In this document: positions 43,768 to 54,321 of the stretch, piece after piece
Layout: every line of letters starts with the position of its first letter
Position numbering within the stretch: the first letter of the stretch is position 1
NCBI GenBank assembly: GCA_000442125.1
Contig: KE546969.1
Location: forward strand, 1,887,712-1,951,711
Reading direction: 5' to 3'
DNA: 64,000 bases
Source of the DNA: Opeltia flavorubescens
Taxonomy: Eukaryota > Ascomycota > Lecanoromycetes > Teloschistales > Teloschistaceae
Translations under genes and position numbers: made by a program
Notes under the pieces: model-generated
Databases searched by the model: none
The model's input: the letters and a program-made list of their open reading frames with translations, nothing else
What the model was told of the DNA's origin: nothing

Positions 43768-45048
43768 ATGCGTTACACGCACTTTTTCATTCTAGCCCTC
43801 TCCGCGAGCAGCATTGCAACTCCTGTTCTTCAGACAGCAAATAGAGAAGCATCTCGACCACCGCTCGCTCGCAAAGACGTTGTCTTGCAAAACAGAGAAA
43901 CTGGCCTGACGACAATCGGAGAAACCGCTGTAGGAGCTTATGACCATGAGCTCCACAAGAGGTGGCTCGCTCTTTTTATCACCGCTGTCTCCGTCTTCAA
44001 TTCAATTCCAAGGGGCTGGCAACTATTCATGGGTCTCTACTCTCTTGGAAGTTCCGTATATTCTATCTACAATGATTGTCATGCGCCGGAGGGAAAGAAG
44101 GGTGTATTCGACTGTTTCAAGAGCTGCGCCGATCTAGTTTTGGCTGCATTCATTGGAGCTTACAAGATCAAGAGTGGGTACGTCAAATCCTCTCATCTAA
44201 ATGTCTGGATGGTGGTTACATATTGCGCAGCTGATATGAAGTCTCCATTGCAGAATCAGCCGCGACTCTCAGGGTTTTCATAGTCTTGCCGTCTACGAAC
44301 ATCCGCAATTTCCCTCCCTGGCCATGCACGCCCATATCTCCCCAACTAACGGTTCCCTCGCTCAAAGCTCAATTCGTAGCGAGAATAACGGCACATGGCA
44401 ACGGCACGCCACCGTCTACGCTGGCGATGTCGCAACTCACCACTTGCTCTACCGCCAAGCCCTCGAGTCGGACCTAAGTTTCGAGAACGATGGATCATAT
44501 CATCATTACCGCCTTCAACCGACAGAAGAAATGATGCATATCCTTAAATCAGATCTGAGCAAGAGCTTGTCGGAGCGAGAGGAGAACAATGTCCAAGGAC
44601 TCGTTACTGATTATATCTGGAAAAACAAGTACGTTTCGTGCATAACCATCCCTATACCTAATCACAGGCGTTTTCACAAGTCAAGCAACGAATTCGTACA
44701 AAGGCTTACATTTGTGTCTTATCTACAGTGACCAAACCGTCTGGCAAGAATTCCACGATTACTCCTACAACAGCGGCGACACTGTCGCAGGGTGGATGGA
44801 GGACCACAATTCTGAAGCCAGCTGCGCTGTCCCCATCAGATACAGTGTGGTCTCAGAAGGTTACTATGGGAAACTCTATGGTGACCAGGGCGTTATAGCT
44901 TATGGTATGTTTTCTCCTCATATGCATGCTTCTGCCTCGTGGCCTTCAGACGCTGAATATATGTACAGGGTGGAACAACAAGCCCTATGGCTTCAACGGG
45001 CGTGCTGGAACGTGGATTAACGAATGCGGAGGGACAAATGCTTATTGA
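43768..45048 (+). CDS. Secreted protein of unknown function, four exons, 346 aa
   Basis: Exons 43768-44177, 44254-44628, 44729-44904 and 44969-45048; introns 76, 100 and 64 nt, frame exact. The signal peptide is MRYTHFFILALSASSIATPV. A hydrophobic, Cys-containing region (about 80-135: WLALFITAVSVFNSIPRG, FMGLYSLGSSVYSIYNDC, VFDCFKSCADLVLAAFIGAY) is followed by a soluble domain with many Asn, Gly and Tyr. It ends YGFNGRAGTWINECGGTNAY. Cysteines at the centre and the terminal WINECGG suggest disulphides in a compact C-terminal module. I do not recognise the family. The architecture (signal, hydrophobic hairpin, small Cys/Gly-rich end) is seen in secreted toxin-like and host-interaction proteins, but no function is assigned. 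Confidence 0.65.
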
Positions 45049-45976
45049 AGATAGAAGAATCATTTTCGATTTGGTTTCTTCAAGCAACGCTAGCTCATGC
45101 AAGAGCTCACATTGAAACTTCCACTGCGAAGGCAGGGTTATAACATGCAAAAGTACTAATATCATCAGGAAGACAGACACAGTCGGTCTGAATCTTAGAG
45201 AGCTTTGAAATCGTGATATGAATACTGCAAGGAACGTATTAGCATGCGGCTTTAGATTTAGATATTGCTTTCGGCCCGCTGCCTATTCGTTACTCATGAT
45301 ATCCTCTAATCAAATCTGACAGTGTCGTGTCTTCCTTCATGTGCTCCAGATTACTCCCGATAGCCTAAAACCTTAAAAATAGGAGCGATTTTCCCCACAG
45401 CTCATGCGGGACGGTTGAGGAATACTTGGAAAAGAAGGGACGATCTCACGAACAGAAAGATTTGAAAAGAAACGCAGGGCAGCAGGAATCAAGCCGGCCG
45501 ACATATGCCACCTTCTCTATTCAGCCGTCATCGTATAAACATACAATGGTACGAGCGCTCAAATACGATCAATGCGCTCTTCGTTCCAATAGCGCGACCG
45601 CTGCCTATTGTAGATGGTAATCCTACAGTATCATACTAACCGTAGCTGGGGACGAGGAGACCTTGGACCTCATAAGCGCCCATTCTGTAAAATCGATGAC
45701 CTTGATAGTCTAAATCACGAGGAGACTATTTGGTTTGAACCAAAGCGTAGTAAACTACTTGTATGCAACCATAATTCTACATAAAATATACAGCTCTCGA
45801 TTAGGTTATTGCTGTGACACTTTCATTTTCGTACCAAGTTTGTCTGTATAATGGCGCAGAATGGTCTGCAATAGCGCGCTTGATAACGAGAAGCAGAGAT
45901 AGAATTCATTCACACCTTTCAGCCTTATCTCAAGATGGCAGAAGGCTTTTAGAAGACAAAAAAGAAAACAAAAAAT
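45049..45976. other. Intergenic, no supported gene
   Basis: Nothing recognised on either strand. Confidence 0.45.
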
Positions 45977-46045
45977 GCGCGGTGTTGCGGGAATCGAACC
46001 CACAGACAAGTATGCCACCTTTACCATTCGGCCAAACGCCCGCGC
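45977..46045 (-). tRNA. tRNA-like sequence with internal promoter boxes, probably a pseudogene
   Basis: On the minus strand an A box (TGGCCGAATGG) and a B box (GGTTCGATTCC) match the Pol III consensus at normal order. The T-arm pairs (GTGGG with CCCGC) and the acceptor ends pair (GCGCGG with CCGCGC, then GTT with AAC across a small internal loop). A 5' anticodon-side segment with a TGT triplet is visible, but the 3' half of the anticodon arm and the variable loop are missing. Total length is 69 nt including the extended acceptor stem, so it is unlikely to be a working tRNA. If the TGT reading is right, the parent was tRNA-Thr. Confidence 0.5.
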
Positions 46046-47718
46046 TTGGGAGGATGTCAGATATTAGCATTTCAATAGTCATATTTCCACCCCCAGCGTA
46101 TATTGGTATCTCCAACGGTCAATGCAGGTTGGCAGAGCTCGATTGTAAACCATGATCACAACCATGCCTTGCATGTTATCCTAGAGATGACTTTGAATCT
46201 ATGCTCTGCTTAAGTCACGTCAATTGGTAATGGCGATGGACGAATTCACACCGAATGTCATCAACAAATTCAGCCATTGCACTCCGACGCCGCTCGTGTT
46301 TGAGACTCTGGTTTGGACGGATATACACAAGAGTCTCTCTTGCGCTTGCAATCCACATTCAGTGTTCAATTAGCATCGAGATGATATCTGGAATTCTGGT
46401 TTTATAATAAATCTACGTCCGCGTATGAACTGGGTTCTACGAGTCCCGAACTTCAATTATGACTTCTCCAGTCTGCATGAGCAAAGCCCTCCTCACTCCA
46501 ACTTATCGTCCATGAGAAAGACGGGTAAATTGTGATTTCTCTGAACTCAATCCCTGGTAAAAATTTCTATAAGTCCGCCGTCTGACACCACAAATGATCT
46601 TCAAATTTCATCTATCTCCTATCGCCTGAATGGTTGGACAGTCATCCGCTCAGGGGCCCTCTGCTACCACACGATCAACTTGAATGGCTGTCCAAACCAC
46701 ACTCTGAGAAATCCTTTGGTGGGCGGTCACCGTGAGTGCTGTGGTTGTAATCGCTGTGGTCGTTTGCGCTATGGCCGTTCAACTGGTGCAGAGTATCACC
46801 GAATGATGGGCTGGAGGCATATCCGATAATGTAGCTTGCTGATCGGAGGTGTGAAAGATCGCAACGGATTCTCGCCTGAGCGGGCATCGAAGGGATGTCA
46901 TAAATAGCAGTCGCGCTGTAATGCCCGACAGACTGGGTACATATCAGTAATGATCGAAAAATTGCCACAGAGAGGTTATGCTCAGATCAGCCTTTGGATG
47001 ATCCACAGTAGGTCATTAGCAGCAGAGTGCCTCGCTCTAGTGAGGCATCACCCATGCCAGAGACTGACGAGCTCTGAAACGCTGCATCGTATCTGGACCC
47101 TGCACTGATTCGAATGGTGTTAGGTCCTACTAGTGTATCTAATTTCAGATCTTTGTGAACGATGCTTGTGTGTAGGGGATTGGCTGTCTATGGTGGTTCT
47201 GTGATTTGATATTCTGAAGCCAAACAGACGATGTCCCATTGTTGAATGTTCTTGTGTTGTATATATTCATATGTCTTGTGTTGTTACCGGAGATTGCAAT
47301 TCCGGAGCTACTGTGACTAGTGTGATGTCGAGCGTAGATATCAACGCCTTTTCTTTCTTTCTTCTTCCTGCTTTTTCCTTCAGCGCAGACATACGCATCA
47401 AAGGTACGTTGAGCTCCATTGCCAAATCCATCACACAACATGCTAATAGTTCGTTTACCTTACAGTTATTCAAACCAGTATTATATATACCGCATTCGAT
47501 ATCTTCACATGTACGTAATTCTCATATTCAGTGACTTGAACGCTCGATGTTCGATCTGATAGCTTTCCACGGGCTGGCCTCCGCGTGTCAAGTTGCTCAG
47601 TTCGTGAATCGATGTATCGAAGTAGGAGACTCTTGTAGCCTGCTTTCTTCCTTGCCGTCAAGNTTGATGAGTACTTACGATGAGCTTTTTCGCTAATCCG
47701 CTTCATGTCCACAGCCCA
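46046..47718. other. Intergenic, no supported gene
   Basis: A His-rich minus-strand frame (46675-46968) and mixed frames at 47145-47534 lack support. One unresolved base is at 47663. Confidence 0.4.
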
Positions 47719-48354
47719 ATGTCTACTGCAGAGGAGAGAGAAGCGCTTCTACGGGCCGAGCTGGCCACAATTCTCCATCCTGACGCCTCAGACAGCAGCG
47801 TCAGCAACAGCAACGATGTGCCTGTCGTCGCGCTCGATCGACCTACCGATGTCGGCAACAACGTCACCTCGGCTGTCGGTGGCAATGTTGGTCGCTCTGC
47901 GAGGTCTATAAACGCTCCGAATGTTGGGAACGTTCAAGGACGACGTATTCCTCGTCACGAGAGACCGAGATGTCAGGCATGCGGGAATATGCAGCATGAG
48001 GGGGCTTGTTGGCCGGTCTGTACGCGCTGCCGTTACCGCCACTTGCCAGGACCCCAATGCCCCGGTTGGGTTGAGGATCAACGCCATGATGGTAGCTTTC
48101 GGGACGGTGGTGGTGATGGACGAGGCTCTGGTTCTAGGCGAGTCATCCGCGCCCAGAATATTCACATTAACATTGCACCCGGGCAGACACTTTGGGATGC
48201 AATTGCGGGTTATGAAGTAGGACCTACTGCTCGCCGCAATCGGAGACGAGGCCAGCGTGGGGGAAGACGCCGTGTCAATCAGACGACGCAGCAGAATGGT
48301 TCGGGTGGTGTCAACCAGGTCAGGAATGATGTTGAGATGGGTGATGGGCAGTGA
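47719..48354 (+). CDS. Zinc-knuckle and Arg/Gly-rich protein, 211 aa
   Basis: The frame is open from 47680, but I prefer the ATG at 47719 (MSTAEEREALLRAELATIL), which starts a natural helix. The centre has two adjacent Cys/His clusters, RCQACGNMQHEGACW (CX2CX4HX3C) and CTRCRYRHLPGPQC (CX2CX3HX5C), close to zinc knuckles. The C-terminal half is Gly/Arg-rich (GGGDGRGSGSRR, RRNRRRGQRGGRRR), typical of RNA-binding tails. A role in RNA binding is therefore likely. Similar knuckles occur in Gag proteins of retroelements, so a domesticated or decayed Gag is an alternative, but no reverse transcriptase or protease is nearby. A short conserved-looking segment (INIAPGQTLWDAIAGYEV) lies between the knuckles and the tail. 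Confidence 0.6.
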   Translation: MSTAEEREALLRAELATILHPDASDSSVSNSNDVPVVALDRPTDVGNNVTSAVGGNVGRSARSINAPNVGNVQGRRIPRHERPRCQACGNMQHEGACWPVCTRCRYRHLPGPQCPGWVEDQRHDGSFRDGGGDGRGSGSRRVIRAQNIHINIAPGQTLWDAIAGYEVGPTARRNRRRGQRGGRRRVNQTTQQNGSGGVNQVRNDVEMGDGQ

Positions 48355-48962
48355 CTGCCCTCCCCTGAGTAAGTCCGAAGCTATAATAGTGACGGCCCAT
48401 CGAATCTTGATGGCAATATTGAAGAGCCACCGCAGCCATCTGCTCGGATTGGCGAAGTCCCTCTAGTGAAGGGCCCGTGGCTGGATAAGCACGGTATGAT
48501 TATGTCCTCTTAATACAGGCGGTCTTTTTTGTCTTGCGTTCTTGACGAGGCAGATAGGTCTTTTGTCTTCGAATGCATTTGATGAAAACTACTGTGATTT
48601 TAATATGACGTGATAGTGCTTCAAAGTTTCAAATGGTATTCATGTAATCCCGATCCTGATTCTGGAATCAAGCCTGAGAGAAATTTCACGTCCCCTTTAC
48701 TGAGATGCCGGCTACTTTATGCTTTGCCCATGCGCAATCCGGATTAGGCTATACTCACTTATAGCCATGTTTCCTTTTCTACCTAACTGCTCAATTACAT
48801 CTACATTGGCTACGCGGCGATCTGGAGTAGATTTATCTGGTACATAATATGCAGTGAACATGGCCATCCCGCCCCAATCTTCGACAACTCTTTTATCTAT
48901 TTCCTCCTATAGCTTATAAAGCATGTTGATCAGAGGGAACCTTGCATCCGTGGAGTTTCATC
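48355..48962. other. Intergenic, no supported gene
   Basis: Nothing recognised. Confidence 0.45.
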
Positions 48963-49376
48963 ATGGATTCGGGGTACGCACATTACTATGACGCCGGCCG
49001 TACAGCATTTGCGCAACGTGATAAAGCCTAGTGCGCGGTCGAAGCATTTGGAGCGCTTAGAGCGTCTTCGCGACTGGAGGTCGAGTCTCTGGACATGTCT
49101 AGTAAGCTGGGTGAGGTAGCGCCTGCCCCATTGAAGTTTTTGCACGTGTAGGTGGTTACCGAGATCGTACAACAGCAAAACAAGGGCGTTACCGCTGATA
49201 AGAAGGTGGTCTTGCTGCAGACGACGAGCCCCATGAATACAAATACCTTAAGTTTAGAAGATCAATATCCTATCAGTGACAATATCACTTCCGATGGGGA
49301 GTCAATGTTCAAAGTTGATTGGGAAAACCACTGGCCATCTTCGTGGGAGCTGCGGGACTATACACGCGGCTTTTGA
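48963..49376 (+). pseudogene. Coding frame with two TAG stops, unknown family
   Basis: From ATG 48963 one frame remains protein-like to 49376 except for TAG at 49029-49031 and at 49149-49151. Readable parts are GYAHYYDAGRTAFAQRDKA, a helix (ALRASSRLEVESLDMSSKL) and, after the second stop, TEIVQQQNKGVTADKKVVLL. Both stops could derive from CAG by C-to-T transition, as in light RIP. The family is not recognised. Confidence 0.4.
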
Positions 49377-49469
49377 TTCGTACTGTGATTAAGATCCCGC
49401 AGCTGCACTTAGATTTATTGTATATAGTGCTGATCACCAATCGATATTTTTTCTCGACCATTTATACAC

Positions 49470-49667
49470 CTAGCAACTCTTTATCATTGACAATTGCCCC
49501 ATTGCCATCTGTATATAGTACACCATCTGTGCTTTCTTCCTGGAATGCTTCTCTGTTGATCTTGACAATTTCTGCAAAATCCGCCCTGGATGGTACTTGA
49601 GCACGAATCTTNCCTTTCTGCGCGGCATGTACATCTCCCAGGTTAACAGTGCCATACTATCTATCAA
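49470..49667 (-). pseudogene. Short coding remnant with a frameshift next to an unresolved base
   Basis: Two overlapping minus-strand frames read DSMALLTWEMYMPRRK and, after a shift at the unresolved base 49612, KIRAQVPSRADFAEIVKINR and GVLYTDGNGAIVNDKELL. They look like one broken protein or a sequencing ambiguity in a small gene. The family is not recognised. Confidence 0.3.
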
Positions 49668-50152
49668 GATATATTCATTTCGTTATAGAGTTCCCAAGCC
49701 AAATCCCACCTACTCAAACCATCGCACGTATCCCTTCGGCCATGAGCTACTTGCTCGTGTTGGGGTCTAGTGGGACTGCCTTAGGAAGTTATCACATAAC
49801 CCTCCGTTCGCGACAGTCTCGGCATTCCACATAAAGGGTAGGCCCTGCATCCGCCAATTCCAAGTCTCCGGTCCGCGTTCTGAATCTGAAACTTTGCGCG
49901 CACAGCCTTGTATACTATCGATAATCGATCAAGTAGTCCTGCGCAGGGGTTGAGATTCAATGCAGCATCGAGAGTAGAGAAACCCTAAGTATGGGTAGCA
50001 GTGATCGAAATATTGCAGTCTTGTCATACTTTGGGTAAGGATTTTAGTAGGTATTTTTGGGCGTTTCACCTCGAAGTGGTCCAAGTGGTCCTAGATTTCA
50101 GCATATAGTATCATTCTCGCTCCCTTTTTTGTATGGAGATAGGCTACTTCTG
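49668..50152. other. Intergenic, no supported gene
   Basis: Nothing recognised. Confidence 0.45.
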
Positions 50153-51331
50153 CTACAAAGAGGGGCGGACATTGGATTTCGATGCTAGCAAGTTCACGAC
50201 TTCTGTGTGGCCTTTTTCTTGAGCTAAATCCACCGCAAGTCGTCCTTTTCCATCCCGCAGCATAGGATCTGCGCCCCACGCTAGTAGAAGCTCGATGGCC
50301 TCTATGCTATCACCCTCCTCCGCTAGTATTTGCAAGGGACTCTTGGAGCCCCAGAAAAGGTTGTATATACCGAGGAATTTGGGATGATTGTAGTGCATAA
50401 GCTGGTTTATATGTCGGTCGGCGCCCCTGAAAAGAAGATACTTCATCACCTCGATTTTGTCAGGTAGCTTTCGCCATGCGGCAAAATGGAGGAGGTACCC
50501 ATGGTCGATCGAATCGGATGGACCTCTTCCTAGCAAAAGCTTGGCGACATTGAAGGAACCCATGAGGACAGCATCACTTAGGGGAGTTTGACCCTCTCGA
50601 TAGTCCTCGTTTGGATTTGCACCGTGATCAACTAGCCAGAGAGCGAGCTCTTCATCATGGAGTGCCTTAAGTAATGGCGGGCGATGTAAGCCTGCACGAT
50701 TCCCATCGATGCAGATACCCGACTTTAGGAAGAGCTCCATGAAAGGCCACAATTTCCTCTCAACCGCCGACTCGAAATCAAGGTTACTAGGCTCTACCCC
50801 TTGATCGATAAGATACGACGCCATGTCTAAACGACTGTTCTCTATGGCTATAGTCAAAGCAGAGTGCAATGACCCAGAACTAGCGTGGTCGCCATCCGGA
50901 GCTGCGTGGCGCTTTTCGAAGACTCCTTGGGCACAGCTGATGTCTCCTGTGGCAGCAGCTTCATCTAGTCGAATTGCTTCTGGATGCCGCGGTGGGCTCG
51001 GGTGTCGCCTCCGCTGCTGGTCAAGAAGCCGTGTGATTTGAGCTCTTTGCTCAGGACTGTATTCGGAGAGGCTTGGTATAGTGGTTGGGAGGTTATCGGC
51101 ATGCCCAGCATTCGATCCATTCGCCTGATTTTCATCAGTATCAACCCAGACAAGCTGTGGGGACCATAGGGGCGGCCGAGCGAGTTGTGCGTCCAAATCA
51201 AAGTTCTCTGATGCAATCGCATCCCAATCTATCTCGGAAGCGAAAAGGCTTGGTTCGGAGAAACAAATCGCTTCCGTATTTGATGAATCTGCCGTTGATT
51301 GAGGGACTTTGGAGAGTAGTTCTTGGGGGCT
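50153..51331 (-). CDS. Ankyrin-repeat protein, 5' end unresolved
   Basis: At least six ankyrin-type repeats run from about the middle to the C-terminus. They include SALTIAIENSRLDMASYLID, PPLLKALHDEELALWLVDHG, TPLSDAVLMGSFNVAKLLLG, SPLQILAEEGDSIEAIELLL and GKGRLAVDLAQEKGHTEVVN. Ankyrin repeats bind other proteins; the partner is unknown. Upstream of the repeats is a Pro/Arg-rich, probably disordered segment. No ATG is available in the open frame: it continues to an in-frame TAA at 51332-51334, and beyond that, in the same frame, to an ATG at 51403. Either a short intron removes the stop (for example from the GTGTAA after TCCAAT to the AG before TCCCTC) or the gene carries a nonsense codon. 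The neighbouring frame at 51568-51915 could be its first exon. Confidence 0.65.
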   Translation of the reverse strand, partial: SPQELLSKVPQSTADSSNTEAICFSEPSLFASEIDWDAIASENFDLDAQLARPPLWSPQLVWVDTDENQANGSNAGHADNLPTTIPSLSEYSPEQRAQITRLLDQQRRRHPSPPRHPEAIRLDEAAATGDISCAQGVFEKRHAAPDGDHASSGSLHSALTIAIENSRLDMASYLIDQGVEPSNLDFESAVERKLWPFMELFLKSGICIDGNRAGLHRPPLLKALHDEELALWLVDHGANPNEDYREGQTPLSDAVLMGSFNVAKLLLGRGPSDSIDHGYLLHFAAWRKLPDKIEVMKYLLFRGADRHINQLMHYNHPKFLGIYNLFWGSKSPLQILAEEGDSIEAIELLLAWGADPMLRDGKGRLAVDLAQEKGHTEVVNLLASKSNVRPSL

Positions 51332-51567
51332 TTAGATGATCTCGGGCCTCTCGATGACGTAGGTTACACATTGGACGAGGAGGTTCCAATGTCGCAGGGT
51401 CATCTTATCGGCGATCGCAAACAAACACACCTATATGGAACTTAGACCACAAATGGTGCATAGCAAGCACACAGCGAATGATGATCTCATCCTCGCGATG
51501 TAAAGCTATATTGGAGTCTGTATATAGCAGAATATCAGGAGGACGAGCTGTCCTAGCCAAGCTTCAA

Positions 51568-51915
51568 CTACAGCAATTCTTTAGTTGTACACCGTAGGAG
51601 CTTAAGGGGGCAAGCAATAACACAATGAGAACATGAAAGGCGGGGAGTAAATCCAGGATGGAAGAAAAAGATCGAGAGTCTGTCGGGCACAGGTGAAAAG
51701 ACCTTTGCCAGAGACAGACACTGACCGCTCTCGTTCTCCCATCGCTTGTCCCTCGAAATCCTGCTCCATAGCTTCCTCAATGCTTGATACCTCTTCTTCC
51801 GTATCCTCGGCGACGTTTCATGGCCCGTCCCACCTTGGATTGTCTCCGTTGCGCTGCGCAAAGCTCCTGTTATGTTATTCGACAGTGCCTCCTGTCCCTT
51901 TGCCAGGTCTGCCAT
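51568..51915 (-). CDS. Possible gene start or first exon, unknown family
   Basis: The frame begins MADLAKGQEALSNNITGALR and continues with a basic helix (RIRKKRYQALRKLWSRISR). A plausible donor (GTCAGT) follows KRWENES, so only about the first 65 residues may be coding. It points toward the ankyrin gene and may be its missing 5' exon; I could not find an acceptor that settles this. Confidence 0.3.
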   Translation of the reverse strand: MADLAKGQEALSNNITGALRSATETIQGGTGHETSPRIRKKRYQALRKLWSRISRDKRWENESGQCLSLAKVFSPVPDRLSIFFFHPGFTPRLSCSHCVIACPLKLLRCTTKELL

Positions 51916-52574
51916 TACTCAACCACTACGGAAGAGGACTTGCGGACCATTTAAAGATAGCGTCTCTTCAATAGCTTGGCGCAACATACGGACTGCCTAA
52001 GCTACCGCTGCCAGATTGCGGCTCCCTGCAGGCACGAGATCTCAAGGCCATTTACCTCGCGTCTTCCCCCATAGAGATACAGACTTCCGGTATGTTTCTG
52101 AGCCTTCATCTGCTACAAGGGCTGATAAACACTCCACAGGCACCGCTTGATGTCCTCTTCCCCTCCGAACCTCGCTGCCTCCCCTCTGAACCTTATCTCC
52201 GCTCCGTCCACTCCACACCTCCACCACCTCTATTCCGAGCCGCCATCATATCTCCCCCGCCCCAGACCTCTCCATCGCTCTTGACCTACCCACGATTGCC
52301 AGCCTATCGTGGTCCACTCCGAACCTCTGCTCCCTTTCGAACCTCTCCTCCCTTCCAAGCTTATCTACCCTCCCGAGCCTCTCTTCGTCCACTCCATACC
52401 TCTATTCAATCCCACCGACGCTCCCATCCGCCTTCCAGCAAGCAGAGCTTTATCCTTGGACAGTCCTTCCACTACAAAAACTGCAACGAATATCTACTGT
52501 TCCCAGACAGCTGGAACTGCATAACAAGGGGAGATACAAACCATCTCGACTATTCGTTGATACACTGCGCAAGC
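51916..52574. other. Pyrimidine-rich low-complexity tract
   Basis: From about 52140 to 52440 the plus strand is strongly C/T-rich with recurring CCTCCGAACCTC-like words, a degenerate short-period repeat. Frames through it (for example 52092-52580) are composition artefacts. Confidence 0.5.
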
Positions 52575-53620
52575 TCCTGATTATACGGTCTTGGGGAGAG
52601 GTCCTTAGCTGATAGCGGAAGACCAAAGCTACATCCACATTCTCTTGGTCACACGTTTGCTACTTCGCCGCGCAATCACTTGGTGTCAAGAAGAGGAGGT
52701 CCGTAGCTGATGGAGGAACACTATGGCAGCATCCACATCATTTTGCTTACACATTCGCTATCCCGCCGCGCAATCAGGCAGCCCTAAGAAGAGGAGGTCT
52801 CCAGGTCTGGGCCCACCATGGCGACATTAACACCACCGTGCCCGCACCTCTATTGCTACACCGCGCAGTCACTCGGTTACAGAAACATGGGGTTTTGGCC
52901 TTGGTTCCACAGTGACATCTACACCGCCTCAACCATCGTTGGTCCACTCCAACTAGGTTCAATCATGAGGCCCGGGAAGAGAGGAGTTCTCTGACTGATG
53001 GAGGAACGCCATAGCGACATCTACACTACAGTGCCTACACCTTCATTGAACCGTCGCGCAACCCGTGGTCCCAAGAAGAGGAAGTTACTGCTACAGGTCC
53101 GGGATGACATCTACGTCACTTGCCTGTACATTTGTTGCTCTACTGCGCAGTTACGCAATTCTAGGAAGAAGAGAATTTTGGCTCTGACGAAGGAAGACCA
53201 TGCCAGCATCCACATCATCCCATATGTACATTCGTCATTTCGCTATGCAGGCTCTTGGTCACATGGCCTTGGGAAGAGGTCATTGGCTCTGAGGTCAGAA
53301 CACCACGACGACATCCACCCTGCCTCACCTATTGCTTGCGCGTTGCGCCGGCTAGGCTCTTGACCACGCGGTCTAGGAAGAGGAGGTTTGTGGCTCTGGT
53401 ATGGAAAAAGAGCGGTCTTTACCACCTCTCAGCCGTTGGGCCACGCAGGTTCTTGTCCGTGTGGTCCTACGTAGAGGAAGCTGGTGACTGGTATGGGAAT
53501 ACAATGGCGACATCTACAACGTCTTGCCTATGCTCTTGTCATTCAGTCGCCGCACAGTCGTACAGTCTTGGATAGAGGAGGTTCTTGGCTCATCCGGGAA
53601 TACTATGTCAAGAGATTGGA
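52575..53620. repeat. Degenerate tandem repeats, about 100-bp period, about ten copies
   Basis: A unit of roughly 90-107 bp recurs about ten times. Shared words, in order, are GAAGAGGAGGT, GGCTCTG or GCTGATGG, GGAACACCATGGCGACATC, ACACC, CCGCGCAATCA and CTTGGTC, leading into the next GAAGAGGAGGT. Unit boundaries (the GAGGAGGT word) occur near 52692, 52792, 53080, 53382, 53480 and 53578, with weaker copies between. Copies differ by many substitutions and small indels. No frame stays open through all copies. It is a subtelomeric minisatellite-like array. Confidence 0.7.
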
Positions 53621-53879
53621 AGCCAATTCCACCGTGTATCCGTATGCTCAGGCCAAACGAGGCTCTTTATTGTGTGCCAGGTAGGGCATGGGTCGACTAT
53701 CATCGGAATGGTACACTGATGTCGGATGGGTTGGAGGCATCTGAGGCGTTTGAACATGGCTAAGGGGCAATGCAGCTACATGATTCTTTGAAGGCCAGTA
53801 TACTCGTCATATCACTTCGTGCACCAGCCCAGTGCTTCGTACAGGATGGGTGATTAGCACAGTCATTTCCAATTATAGC

Positions 53880-54050
53880 TCAATCGTTCCTGGCGTCCAT
53901 TCTCCACTGTTGTCCATCCACTACTATCCATGCTCCACTGCTGTCCACACTCCACTGCCATCGATTGTCCACTACTACCCATGCTCCATTGTTGTCCACG
54001 CTCTATTGCTGTCCTTGGTCCACTGCCGTTCATGCTCCACTGCTACAGTT
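53880..54050. repeat. Short-period minisatellite (CCATGCTCCACTGCTGTC-type)
   Basis: The words CCACTGCTGTCCA, CCACTACTACCCATGC and CTCCATTGTTGTCC recur every 10-25 bases across this stretch, an imperfect short tandem repeat. Confidence 0.65.
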
Positions 54051-54321
54051 AATTGTATCAGCATGTAAATATGGCTAGAATCGAGATGTTCTTTAGCAAT
54101 GGATTGGTCCCCTTCCCTAAAGAACTGCTTGCTGTGCATCAATCGACTAACATGGCATGATCAAAGACACATTGAATATATATTGCTGGGTGCAAAGCTC
54201 CATATCAAACTATCGAAAGGCATTGAGTTGGCAGGAAGGTCACATTGATTGAATGGGGTGGGTTGGTCACAATCACCTGCACAGAAGGATTCAAAGCTCG
54301 AGTAAATCCTCGATTGATCAA

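Noticed and set aside
52092-52580. Pro/Ser-rich frame through the pyrimidine tract
   Set aside because: Explained by C/T-rich low complexity; all three frames give Pro/Ser/Leu-rich peptides.
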